Origin: CAYONP01 sp964405335 | Lineage (GTDB): Bacteria; Armatimonadota; UBA10988 | Assembly (NCBI GenBank): GCA_964405335.1 | Contig: CAYONP010000100.1 | Location: forward strand, 1 to 19,848 | Direction: 5' to 3' | DNA: 19,848 nucleotides | Shown: positions 1-8,553 of the stretch, piece by piece | How positions within the stretch are numbered: position 1 is the stretch's first letter | Layout: every line of letters starts with the position of its first letter | Notes under the pieces: model-generated | Told to the model about the DNA's origin: nothing | What the model saw: only the letters and a program-made list of their open reading frames with translations | Database searches by the model: none | Made by a program: the position numbers and the translations under genes

Positions 1-179
1 GATCGGCAGCAGTCCTGCCACAGCCGCCGGCCCGGTCGGCGACCGGGCCCTACCACGCACATCGGCGCGCGCAGCGCGCCGCTATGATCGGCAGCAGTCC
101 TGCCACAGCCGCCGGCCCGGTCGGCGACCGGGCCCTACCAAGCACATCGGCGCGCGCAGCGCGCCGCTACGATCGGCAG
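1..179. repeat. 85-bp tandem repeat, two full copies plus the start of a third
   Basis: Copies lie at 1-85 and 86-170, and the first nine bases of a third at 171-179. The full copies differ at only two places (56/141 and 85/170). Each unit holds two perfect hairpins: a 9-bp stem with a 3-nt loop in the part ending ACCGGGCC (30-50 in copy 1) and an 8-bp stem with a 3-nt loop (62-80). The octamer GCCCTACC (47-54 and 132-139) follows the first hairpin and recurs after hairpins at 4037-4044, 12839-12846 and 12874-12881. The array may extend left beyond the window. I see no gene here; the open frames over it are low-complexity. Confidence 0.9.
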
Positions 180-197
180 GCGCGCTCGGCTCTGACT

Positions 198-222
198 CCC
201 CCTTCCCGCCGCGGGAAGGGGG
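198..222 (-). terminator. GC-rich hairpin downstream of groEL
   Basis: A perfect inverted repeat pairs 198-208 with 212-222 (11 bp, 3-nt loop). It begins 25 bases beyond the groEL stop in the direction of transcription, the right place for a terminator. No T-run follows on the minus strand, so it is not a canonical intrinsic terminator and may instead be an RNA-stabilising hairpin or a dispersed palindromic repeat. Confidence 0.4.
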
Positions 223-246
223 TCGGGGGGTTAGGCCGCGCGGCCG

Positions 247-1935
<1,689 letters not shown>

Positions 1936-1947
1936 GGTTCCCTCCCG

Positions 1948-2235
1948 CTATTCGGCCACCGCCAGGATCTCGTCGACGCCGAGGATCTTGACTTCCTTGC
2001 CCTCAACCTCGATCTCGGTGCCGCTGTACTTGCCGTAGATCACCTTGTCGCCGACCTTGACCGGCATCTCGATCCGGGTGCCGTCGTCCTTGCGCGCGCC
2101 CGGGCCGATCGCGAGGACGGTGCCCTGCGTCGGCCGCTCGCTGGCCGTCTCGGGCAGCACTATCCCGCCCTCGATGCGCTCGCGCTCGGCGGCTTCCTCG
2201 ACAATCACGCGGTCACCCAGCGGCTGCAACCCCAT
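1948..2235 (-). CDS. groES: 10-kDa co-chaperonin GroES
   Basis: This is the 95-residue lid of the GroEL chamber. MGLQPLGDRVIVEE at the start, GGIVLPETASERPTQG (the mobile-loop region), VLAIGPGARKDDG and KVGDKVIYGKYSGTEIE match the family along its whole length. The open frame extends upstream to 2298, but the ATG at 2235 is chosen because the family begins there and AGGAG lies about seven bases upstream. It is the first gene of groES-groEL. The upstream gap shared with the divergent HAD-like gene (2236-2408) shows no CIRCE inverted repeat, so HrcA-type control is not supported. Confidence 0.96.
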   Translation of the reverse strand: MGLQPLGDRVIVEEAAERERIEGGIVLPETASERPTQGTVLAIGPGARKDDGTRIEMPVKVGDKVIYGKYSGTEIEVEGKEVKILGVDEILAVAE

Positions 2236-2272
2236 GGCAAATCTCCTCTGCTCCGGCGCACTGCGCGCCTGC

Positions 2273-2298
2273 GTTGTAGGCTTGCCGGGCGATGTCAA
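2273..2298 (-). promoter_or_regulatory. Possible promoter elements for groESL
   Basis: On the minus strand TTGACA (2293-2298) is followed by TACAAC (2273-2278), which resemble -35 and -10 boxes. The 14-base spacer is shorter than the usual 16-18, so the pairing may be wrong. The octamer GCCGGTGT occurs twice just upstream (2299-2306 and 2321-2328), 22 bp apart, and could be a binding site. This gap is the only obvious place for the groESL promoter. Confidence 0.25.
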
Positions 2299-2408
2299 GC
2301 CGGTGTCACGGCGATGGCACGCCGGTGTAACAAACCCGTCGCCGCGCCCGCTGCTAAAGCCGCGCCGCTGGGTATCGATCTACTACCAGGGGCGGCGGCG
2401 AGGCTGGC

Positions 2409-3875
2409 GTGGCACGCGCGATCGCATCGTTCGGGGTGTTCGATCGGCTGCTCGGCTGGGCGGTCGGCTCGCATGAGTCGATGGCCGCGGCCGTCGGCCG
2501 TGCCCTCCTGCGCGCCGGCCTGGTGCAGTGCGGCCCGGTGACCTATCTCGCCGAGCGCGACCAACTCGCCCGCCGCGCCGGGCTGCGCTCGGCCGAGCTG
2601 CCGCTCAATCCGCCTGCCCTGTGGACGGCGCTGGGCCGCCGCTGGAATCTCTCGCCCGAACAGTTGGCCGCCGCACAGGACATCGAGCGGGCGGTTGCCG
2701 CGCGCTGCGCCCAGGCCGATCCCGGCGCGGCGGCCAGGCTGCGTGCCGCCCGCCGATCCGGCTACCGCGTGGCCTTCTGCCTGCCCGAGCAGTGTCCCGT
2801 CGAGCCGCTGGCCGAGCTGCTCGACCGGCACGGCCTGCGCGAGGCGGGCGAGCCCATCTACCGCGCCGATCGCCCGCTCGCAGAGGATCCGCGCGGCGCC
2901 TTCGGGCCCCTGCTCGCCGCCGAGGAGGCGCGGGCGATCGATGTCACCCATCACGGCGGGATGCCGAGCGACGACGTGCTCGGTGCGCTGGCCGCTGGTA
3001 TCCGCGTGGTCGCCTCGCCCGAGCTCGGTTTCAACCGCTATGAGCGGCTGCTCGACGCGGGTGCGCCGGACGGCGGCGGGCTCGGCGGCGCGCTGGCGGC
3101 CGCGGCGCGCTGGGCGCGGCTCGAGCAGAGCGCGGCCGACCCGGCCGAGGCCGCGCGGCGCGACGTTGCCGCGGGCGTCATCGCGCCGTGCCTGATTGGC
3201 TTGACCCTCTGGGCGCTGTCCACCGCCCGGCGGCGCGGGCTGCGCCGACTGCTGGTCACCTGGCCCGACGGCCCGGTGCTGCTCCCCCTCGCGCGACGCC
3301 TGGCCGAGCGGCTCGATTGGCCCGTCTCGATCGGCGAACTCGACCTGCGCCGACTGCCGCACCACGGCGGCGGGCTCGAATCGTGGCTCGACTGCCTGCG
3401 CCGGCACGGCCTGGCCGGCGAACCGCCGGGCGGGTTGCTCGAGCTGACCCCGAGCCAGCGCATTCAGGCCAGCGTCCACGAGATCTGCCGCACCGCCGGC
3501 CGCACCGCGCCGACTTGCCTGAGCTTCTCGGCCCACGCCGTGCTGGGCGAGCTGTACGACGGGACGGTGCGCTACCTCGACGACGGCGGCGTGAACTTGC
3601 GCCCGCCCGCGCCCGCCGGGGTCGAGTCGATGCTCGCCGAGTGCACCACGCCGACGCCGCTGCCGGGCAGCCCGGGCGGCGTGGTGCTGCGCGTTGCGGA
3701 ACTGCTGCTGCTCGACGGCGAGCTGGTCGACCCGTCAGCCGACCTGCGCCCGGTGCTGACCGACCTGCTGCAGACCCTCCGCAGCCACCCCACGCGCGCC
3801 GAGCGCGCCGCCTGGCCAACGCTCTTCGCCGGCCCGCCGTCGCAACGGGTTGGGTTGGTGGGGGTGGCGGGGTGA
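2409..3875 (+). CDS. Degenerate two-module HAD-like protein (COG5610-like), probable pseudoenzyme
   Basis: The 488-residue product follows the plan of predicted HAD hydrolases often found in polysaccharide and glycosyltransferase loci. It has an N-terminal HAD module (about 5-215) ending in NRYERLL, then a second HAD-like module (about 250-400) with APCLIGLTLWALSTARRRG leading to LLVTWPDGPVLL. Landmarks match but catalytic residues do not. Motif I reads FGVFDRLL (8-15) with Gly9 where the nucleophile Asp of FDVFDTLL is expected. The region normally VSDMYLP reads FCLPEQCP (123-130). The metal-binding HVGDNPxSDV region reads HHGGMPSDDV (181-190). Start is GTG, with only a weak GAGG upstream. 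The frame is intact and long, so this looks like a maintained non-catalytic protein rather than a decaying gene. The family assignment is from remembered family patterns and needs a profile search. Confidence 0.65.
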   Translation: MARAIASFGVFDRLLGWAVGSHESMAAAVGRALLRAGLVQCGPVTYLAERDQLARRAGLRSAELPLNPPALWTALGRRWNLSPEQLAAAQDIERAVAARCAQADPGAAARLRAARRSGYRVAFCLPEQCPVEPLAELLDRHGLREAGEPIYRADRPLAEDPRGAFGPLLAAEEARAIDVTHHGGMPSDDVLGALAAGIRVVASPELGFNRYERLLDAGAPDGGGLGGALAAAARWARLEQSAADPAEAARRDVAAGVIAPCLIGLTLWALSTARRRGLRRLLVTWPDGPVLLPLARRLAERLDWPVSIGELDLRRLPHHGGGLESWLDCLRRHGLAGEPPGGLLELTPSQRIQASVHEICRTAGRTAPTCLSFSAHAVLGELYDGTVRYLDDGGVNLRPPAPAGVESMLAECTTPTPLPGSPGGVVLRVAELLLLDGELVDPSADLRPVLTDLLQTLRSHPTRAERAAWPTLFAGPPSQRVGLVGVAG

Positions 3876-3911
3876 GTGGTCGGTCCAAAGCCGTCCCGAC
3901 CGGCCTTCTAG

Positions 3912-4068
3912 GGCGGGCTGCGCCCGCCACCCGGAGCGCGGGCGTCCTCGCCCGCCCCGCGCCGGCGGCGACGCCGGCGGTCCGCGGGGTGCCTACCACC
4001 CTTCCCGCCTCCGGCCTCCCGCGGCGCGCGTGGCGCGCCCTACCGCCGCCGGCGGCCCGACGGTTCGG
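3912..4068. repeat. Cluster of short palindromes between convergent genes
   Basis: The 193-bp gap between two convergent genes holds at least four perfect hairpins: 3912-3928 (7-bp stem, 3-nt loop), 3938-3955 (7-bp stem, 4-nt loop), 3961-3978 (7-bp stem, 4-nt loop) and 4023-4039 (7-bp stem, 3-nt loop). The octamer GCCCTACC (4037-4044) overlaps the end of the last. The GCGGGCG/CGCCCGC hairpin is echoed at 12705-12722 and 12769-12786. No gene is seen. The array could end transcription from both sides, though no T-runs are present. Confidence 0.7.
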
Positions 4069-4956
4069 TCACACCGTAAAGCCCACCCCCACCTCCCCCA
4101 ACACCCCCTCCAGAAACGCGCGATTGACCGCCGCGTTGGCGATCGTCTCCTCGCGCGTCGCGCCCGGCTCAACACCCTCGACCATCACCGGACCACGGAA
4201 TCCCGCCTCGGCCAAAGCGGTGAAGACGGCTTTGAAATCGACCCGGCCGGTGCCGAACGGCATCATCACCTCACCGCCAGGACCGGCGCAGTCCTTGGCG
4301 CAAAAGCCGGTCACCTCGGCGGCAATCGGCGCCAGCTCGGCCACCGGGTCCTTGCCCGTGTAGTGGATGATGTTGCCGGCGTCGTACCAGACTTTCTGGT
4401 TCGCCTCGCCGACCTCGTCCAGGCAGCGGCGCATCAGCGCTCCGTCGGCGCAGACGCCGCCGTGCGGCTTGAGCACAATCGTCATCCCGTGCCGGGCCGC
4501 CGCGCGGCAGGCGGCGCGGGTCCAGGCGAAGTAACGCGCATAGCGCTCCTCGCCGTCGACGCCGTAGGTCATCACCGACCGCACCCCGAGCCGCGCGGCG
4601 TGTTCGACCTGGGCGATGATGTCGGCCTCCACCAGCGCCGGATCGCCGTTCGGGTCGTAGCGCAGGCAGGTCATGTTGGCGGTCAGGCCGGCGGCGGCGA
4701 TGCGTTCGCGCAGGGCGGCAATCGACTCGGGCGTCGCCGCGGCGGTGCACATCGGGTCGTCGGGATGGTTGACCAGCAGGCCGACCAGCGAGTAGCCCGC
4801 GGCGCGCACGCCGGCCAGGGCGTCGGCCACCGGCCAGGCGGCGAAGACGCGGTTGAACGCACCCACGGTCCACGGCATCGGTCCCTCCCCTCGCGCCCGC
4901 ACGGCGGCCAGCGCGGCGGCGCCGGCGATCAGCCCTCGTCTGGTCAGGCGTGGCAT
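4069..4956 (-). CDS. Tat-exported TIM-barrel sugar isomerase/epimerase-like protein
   Basis: The 295-residue protein belongs to the xylose-isomerase-like TIM-barrel fold (AP endonuclease family 2 / hydroxypyruvate isomerase type). A twin-arginine signal (LTRRGLIAGAAALAAV, residues 4-19) predicts export in folded form. Likely metal and active-site strands are VLKPHGG (161-167), WYDAGN (190-195), CAKD (219-222) and VMVEGVE (257-263), as in family members that bind a divalent cation through Glu, Asp and His. The substrate cannot be read from sequence. Its ATG shares one base with the TGA of the upstream XRE-GAF regulator (TGATG), so the two are translationally coupled and probably functionally linked. 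The final residues run directly into the hairpin-rich convergent gap. Confidence 0.8.
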   Translation of the reverse strand: MPRLTRRGLIAGAAALAAVRARGEGPMPWTVGAFNRVFAAWPVADALAGVRAAGYSLVGLLVNHPDDPMCTAAATPESIAALRERIAAAGLTANMTCLRYDPNGDPALVEADIIAQVEHAARLGVRSVMTYGVDGEERYARYFAWTRAACRAAARHGMTIVLKPHGGVCADGALMRRCLDEVGEANQKVWYDAGNIIHYTGKDPVAELAPIAAEVTGFCAKDCAGPGGEVMMPFGTGRVDFKAVFTALAEAGFRGPVMVEGVEPGATREETIANAAVNRAFLEGVLGEVGVGFTV

Positions 4957-5657
4957 CAGTCGAGCATCCCCAGCAGGCGGACGTCGGCTTCGAGTCGCTC
5001 GCGGAACTCGCGCACCAGGCTCTGCGCACGGTGTTCGTCGTCGGCGGTGTAGAGCTGCATCTCCTCGCCGGCAGCGTGCACTCGCCCATCGCCGTTGAGC
5101 TTGTTCTGCAGGCTGAGCAGCAGCAGCGGCCGCGGGCCCTGCGGGCCGGGCGCGAAGGCGGGCACGTGGAGCAGGCTCTCGACCTGCCCGCCGGCGGCCA
5201 GTTGCGTCGTCCGGCCGGGCAGCCGCTTGGCCGGGTGTCGGGTGATCGCCTCGCCGGCCAGGTTAAGCAGCTCGCCGGCGCGCAGCGGCCAGGTGGTCAG
5301 CGAGACGTCGGTCAGCGGGGCGATGACGATCAGCCCCGAATGCCCCTCGGGATGCTCGCTGCTGCGCAGGCCCGAGGGCAGCAGCAGGCACTCGCCCTGC
5401 TGGCAGACCCAGATGGCGACCAGCTCGCTGGGCACCGCCTGATAGGCTTGGCGGCACATCTCCTCGAGCGGCTCGCTGAGCAGCAGCGGTTGGCAGATCC
5501 AGCGGATCGCCTGGACCTCGGGCAGGCTCAGGTTGCGCGGCGGATCGCACGCCTCCCAACTGGCGATGGTCCGGCCGGTCAGGCCGAGCCGCTTGCCGAT
5601 CTCCTCCTGGGTCAGACCGGCGCGCCGGCGCAGCTCGGCAAACTGATCGGTGGTCAC
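4956..5657 (-). CDS. XRE-type HTH regulator with C-terminal GAF-like sensor domain
   Basis: The 233-residue protein has an N-terminal helix-turn-helix (about 4-55: FAELRRRAGLTQEEIGKRLG, then LTGRTIASWE), the Cro/C1 pattern. Residues about 62-205 look like a GAF domain: AVPSELVAIWVC, LNLAGEAITRHPAKRLPG and VESLLHVPAFAPGPQGPRPLLLLSLQNKLN fit its strand-helix order. It is likely a ligand-responsive transcription factor, with an unknown effector. The start is GTG (5655-5657) with GGAG five bases upstream, inside a small palindrome. Translation of the downstream TIM-barrel gene is coupled by TGATG. The first codons and leader are duplicated exactly at 7311-7363. Confidence 0.82.
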   Translation of the reverse strand: MTTDQFAELRRRAGLTQEEIGKRLGLTGRTIASWEACDPPRNLSLPEVQAIRWICQPLLLSEPLEEMCRQAYQAVPSELVAIWVCQQGECLLLPSGLRSSEHPEGHSGLIVIAPLTDVSLTTWPLRAGELLNLAGEAITRHPAKRLPGRTTQLAAGGQVESLLHVPAFAPGPQGPRPLLLLSLQNKLNGDGRVHAAGEEMQLYTADDEHRAQSLVREFRERLEADVRLLGMLD

Positions 5658-5673
5658 CTCGGCTCCGAGCCGA
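5621..5673. repeat. 53-bp direct repeat, left copy
   Basis: Identical over 53 bases to 7311-7363 in the same orientation, 1,690 bp away. This copy covers the first 12 codons of the XRE-GAF gene, its GTG start and its leader. Beyond the exact match the sequences to the right (about 5674-5712 and 7364-7402) remain loosely similar with small gaps, so the homology is longer but has diverged. To the left the similarity ends abruptly at 5620/7310. Confidence 0.95.
5659..5673 (-). promoter_or_regulatory. Palindrome over the ribosome binding site of the XRE-GAF gene
   Basis: TCGGCTCCGAGCCGA is a perfect palindrome with 7-bp arms and a single central base, ending two bases before the GTG start. On the minus strand it contains the GGAG Shine-Dalgarno sequence, so it could be an RNA hairpin that hides the site, or an operator for the encoded HTH protein. 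The same palindrome sits in the second repeat copy at 7349-7363. Function is inferred only. Confidence 0.4.
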
Positions 5674-5800
5674 GCCAGTTCACCGCCCCTGCCGGCACTC
5701 CTGCCGCCAGGACGTCGGAGGTGTCCGCGGAGGCAGCCGTAAGCCGGCGGCCTGCTCAGGCTACAGACCTGTGATCGCGAATCGCAGAGCTGCCAGCTTG

Positions 5801-7036
5801 TCAGTTATCTTGCAGCTCAAGTTTGATCACCTGGGCGAGCGATCGCTGGCGTGCATAGCGCATCTGCTCGGCCACTTCGCGCGCCTCCGCCAACCGGCCC
5901 AGCCTGACCAGAGCGCCGAACCTCAGCAGATCGACGTCCTCTTCGAGGCCTTCGTCCGGGTACAGCCGTTCGAGTCGGTCGAGCCAGTAGAGACTGCGCT
6001 CCGGCTGCGGTGCGTAACGAAGTGCGATGCAATACAGGGCGATCGGGGCATAGGGAGTGTCAGCGTACTCGTAGACCAATCGGAATAGTGTCTGCGGCAG
6101 GAGGCCCGGCAGCAGATCCTCCAGGACAGCTCGGTTCCTCACCGACACATCGCCCTCCGGGGGCAGTGCCACGGACTGGGCCTGGGCCGTTGGCGATAGC
6201 ACGCCCGGGTCAAGAGCCTGATCGTCGACCAACGCTGGGTCGCGAATCCACGCATTGACGAGCTCGCGTAGCTGTTGGGCATACTTATCACCCGTATCGC
6301 CCGCGCTGACCAATCCGATGAGCCTTCGATCTGAGTCTTTCAACCCCGCAAAGAGCGACCGCACCAAGGGCTGCCGACTGGTCTGCAGGCTTCGCGCCAA
6401 CGGCAGTGGGTCGGCGAGGTCGAGGAGCTCGCCAGCGCTGACAGGTCGAAACAACGCGGCGAGCTCGGGGTGCCAGGCAGCCGGATAATGCTGCGCATAT
6501 ATGGCTAGGGCTTCGCGGTCGCGCGTCGTGGCAGGCGGCTCGATCCGCACGTGAATGGGCTCCGAGGTGACCGTCGCTTCCACCTCCGGCGACAGCGCCC
6601 AGGACTCGCTACCACTCCTCGCGAGGTATCGAATGCTCACGTTCGCCTCGCCCGGAAGCAGGCCACAGCGATGCGCGCGGTCGAGTGCGACGGTAAACTC
6701 ATAGGCCTCGCCGGCCTGCAGTTCGATCACTCCTGGGGGTTCGGGGATCAGGATCGGATTCAGGTGGTGTCCCAGGAGTCCACGCAACGCCATCGGTGAT
6801 GGGTTGTAGAGGCACTCCAGCGAGAAGTAGCCGTCGGGCTCTGCCACGCGCACTGGATGCTCGTACCGGTTGATCAGGCGGGCAGTCACAACCACCGACT
6901 GGCACGCCTGGCCGGTGACCTCGCTGGGCGCCTCAATCACGAGCACACCGACACACGGCCGCGTAGTCCAGATTATGATCAGCGCGATAACAGCGCGGAT
7001 CCGAAGGAACCGGAGCGGAGTCTGCATGGCGGTCAT
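5801..7036 (-). CDS. Secreted protein with N-terminal beta-rich domain and C-terminal helical repeats, unknown function
   Basis: The 411-residue product starts at an ATG with GGAG seven bases upstream. A later in-frame ATG at 7027 is possible, and the open frame further upstream overlaps the metallopeptidase remnant and is not used. A signal peptide or anchor is visible (FLRIRAVIALIIIWTT). Residues about 35-170 look like an extracellular beta-sandwich (VLVIEAPSEVTGQACQSVVV, IELQAGEAYEFTVALD, EPIHVRIEPP). The C-terminal third reads like degenerate TPR or alpha-alpha repeats (LFRLVYEYADTPYAPIALYC, YWLDRLERLYPDEGLEED, FGALVRLGRLAEAREVAEQM). I recognise no enzyme. Only four bases separate its ATG from the TGA of the upstream metallopeptidase frame, so they formed an operon. 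Composition is visibly less GC-rich than the flanks, consistent with foreign origin. Confidence 0.7.
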   Translation of the reverse strand: MTAMQTPLRFLRIRAVIALIIIWTTRPCVGVLVIEAPSEVTGQACQSVVVTARLINRYEHPVRVAEPDGYFSLECLYNPSPMALRGLLGHHLNPILIPEPPGVIELQAGEAYEFTVALDRAHRCGLLPGEANVSIRYLARSGSESWALSPEVEATVTSEPIHVRIEPPATTRDREALAIYAQHYPAAWHPELAALFRPVSAGELLDLADPLPLARSLQTSRQPLVRSLFAGLKDSDRRLIGLVSAGDTGDKYAQQLRELVNAWIRDPALVDDQALDPGVLSPTAQAQSVALPPEGDVSVRNRAVLEDLLPGLLPQTLFRLVYEYADTPYAPIALYCIALRYAPQPERSLYWLDRLERLYPDEGLEEDVDLLRFGALVRLGRLAEAREVAEQMRYARQRSLAQVIKLELQDN

Positions 7037-7040
7037 CCTG

Positions 7041-7331
7041 TCACTCCGGCCATGGCAGCAGCCGATGCGCGGCAACGCACCGGACATCGTCTCCAGGGCC
7101 GTCTGTGGCGCAGAATTCGGAAGTGTAGCCAGGCTGTAGAACCCGGTCCATGATGCACCCCTTGCGAAACGTCGGCGGGTTGTCCGGATCGTGGTGACCT
7201 TGGCCGGCACCCGACGGCGGGTGAATGCCCACGGCATGCCCAAGCTCGTGAGCGGTCACGACCTCGTACATACCGGGGTCCCAATCCGGGATCTCCTGTA
7301 TGCGGCCGATCGCGCCGGCGCAGCTCGGCAA
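7041..7331 (-). pseudogene. 5'-truncated zinc metallopeptidase (metzincin-like), 3' part only
   Basis: The frame encodes EVVTAHELGHAVGIHPPSG, the zinc-binding helix HELGH with a glycine three residues on and a further His at the tenth rather than the usual eleventh position. GKGCIMD-like sequence (RKGCIMD) about 20 residues later resembles a Met-turn. The C-terminus is intact and ends four bases before the next gene's ATG. Upstream the gene is broken: just before GRIQEIPDWDPG the sequence switches at 7310/7311 into the 53-bp repeat copied from the XRE gene, where this frame offers only a TTG and then a stop. A normal member would have a signal peptide and about 100 or more residues before the zinc helix. 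No secretion signal remains, so function is unlikely unless an unseen start is used. Confidence 0.7.
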
Positions 7332-7363
7332 ACTGATCGGTGGTCACCTCGGCTCCGAGCCGA
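7311..7363. repeat. 53-bp direct repeat, right copy (XRE gene 5' fragment)
   Basis: Exact copy of 5621-5673. On the minus strand it encodes the same GTG start and MTTDQFAELRRR, then switches to the metallopeptidase remnant out of frame. It therefore looks like a truncated relic of the XRE gene start, lying 47 bp downstream of the next gene's stop. Confidence 0.95.
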
Positions 7364-7410
7364 TCGCTTCACCACCGCGCCCGGCCCTCCTGCCCCGCCG
7401 GGCACGTGCC

Positions 7411-8379
7411 TCAGCCGTCGGGCAGGTCGAGCACGTCGATGGTCACCGGCAGGTGCTCGCGATAGACGGTCAACTCATCCTCGCGCGCCTCGCGGACGGC
7501 GCCGCCGAGCAGCTCGGCCAGGTCGGCGAGGAGTACGTAGAGGTCGTAGTGGACCCGCTCGGGCGCGCGGCGCAGCACGCGCGGCTCGCCGTCGAGCAGC
7601 GCCTCGGTCGAGCCGGCGGTGAAGGTGAGGCGGTGGCCGGCGTAGAGGAGGGTGAACCGGTCGGCTTCCCAGTCGACCTGCCAGGCGCGGGTCCAGTTGC
7701 TCGCGTCGTTGCTGGCCGGATCGTTGCCGAGCGTGAACGCCACGTCGCGGAGCGAGACCTGCAGGCGGTCGCCGGCGGGCCGCACGAACAGGAAGCCGTC
7801 GGCGAAGGCCACCAGCCTGACACGGCCCAGGTCTCGCAGCCACGGCGCTTGGGCGATGTGGCGAGGCAGGAAGTGCTGCTCGTAGGTTCTCGCCGCGATG
7901 GCGAAGAAGTCGGCGCCGTGCGCCTCGTCGCGCCGCATCGTTGCCCAGCCGGTGCGGCACCACTTGGCCACCGCGGCCACCGCGGCGTCGGGCCGGCCGC
8001 GGGCATGACCGAGCCGGCTGACCATGCCCATCGGACCGCCCCAGCGGTTGTTGGGTCCGTAGCGCAGACCAGGTGAGTCGAGGGCGCTCGGTGCGATCGT
8101 GCATCCGTCCGGGCGGAGCAGCAGCAGGTGGTCCAGCGACTTGGCCGCGGACTCCGTCGCTGCCGCCGTCGGCGCTTCGAGCCACGCCTCAAACGCCTGT
8201 CGCGCCGCAGCGTACCGCTCTCGGGCATCGGCCAGCGCCACGCCGGTCTGGCGGTGCGGTCCATTCGGCTGCGAGGCGCTCGGCCCGCCGAGCACCAGGG
8301 CGACGATCACCGAGGCAGCGAGCGCGCGGGGACACCGAAGTCTGGCGTAGCAGGCTTCCCGGCTCCGGGTCGTCGTCAT
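7411..8379 (-). CDS. Secreted protein with C-terminal copper-amine-oxidase-N-like domain
   Basis: The 322-residue product has a signal peptide (ALAASVIVALVLGGPSASQ) after a basic start. The ATG at 8379 is chosen over the GTG at 8391 because GGAG lies six bases upstream of it. The middle (about 35-215) is mostly helical with no recognised motif. The C-terminus (about 245-322) matches the copper amine oxidase N-terminal-like domain common in secreted proteins: LTFTAGSTEALLDGEP, then VHYDLYVLLADLAELLGGAVREAREDELTVY, resembling the usual pattern where a residue string such as YVPLRFVAEALG precedes a final strand. That domain is thought to mediate wall or ligand binding. Residues 165-185 (RTYEQHFLPRHIAQAPWLRD) suggest a peptidoglycan or substrate-facing helix, but this is speculative. 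Confidence 0.72.
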   Translation of the reverse strand: MTTTRSREACYARLRCPRALAASVIVALVLGGPSASQPNGPHRQTGVALADARERYAAARQAFEAWLEAPTAAATESAAKSLDHLLLLRPDGCTIAPSALDSPGLRYGPNNRWGGPMGMVSRLGHARGRPDAAVAAVAKWCRTGWATMRRDEAHGADFFAIAARTYEQHFLPRHIAQAPWLRDLGRVRLVAFADGFLFVRPAGDRLQVSLRDVAFTLGNDPASNDASNWTRAWQVDWEADRFTLLYAGHRLTFTAGSTEALLDGEPRVLRRAPERVHYDLYVLLADLAELLGGAVREAREDELTVYREHLPVTIDVLDLPDG

Positions 8380-8422
8380 CCGAATCTCCACTGTGCGCCA
8401 GCATCGTCGCGGAGCTCTGGTG

Positions 8423-8451
8423 TTGTCAAACGGAAATCTCGGATGGATGTT
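8423..8451 (+). promoter_or_regulatory. Weak sigma70-like promoter candidate
   Basis: TTGTCA (8423-8428) and GATGTT (8446-8451) are separated by 17 bases within the divergent gap, about 100 bp before the GTG of the downstream secreted protein. The -35 box matches five of six consensus bases, the -10 box only three. The surrounding bases are locally AT-richer than the rest. Confidence 0.25.
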
Positions 8452-8553
8452 GCGCAGCGGTTAACCAACCGCCGGCCGCCGGTCCAGGGGAGGACCCATC
8501 GCCCGCGCGGCGAACAAGGCGTGGTTGGCGTCGAGTCGCCACAGGAGAGTTCC

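Noticed and set aside
1..179. CRISPR array
   Set aside because: The units are head-to-tail identical 85-mers with no variable spacers, and no cas genes are present.
3188..4363. Long plus-strand frame crossing the end of the HAD-like gene and the hairpin gap
   Set aside because: It runs through palindromic intergenic repeats into the antisense of the TIM-barrel gene and has no recognisable domain.
7033..7347. Frame starting with the copied XRE N-terminus
   Set aside because: After 12 residues it leaves the copied sequence and reads the metallopeptidase DNA in a wrong frame, so it is a rearrangement product, not a gene.
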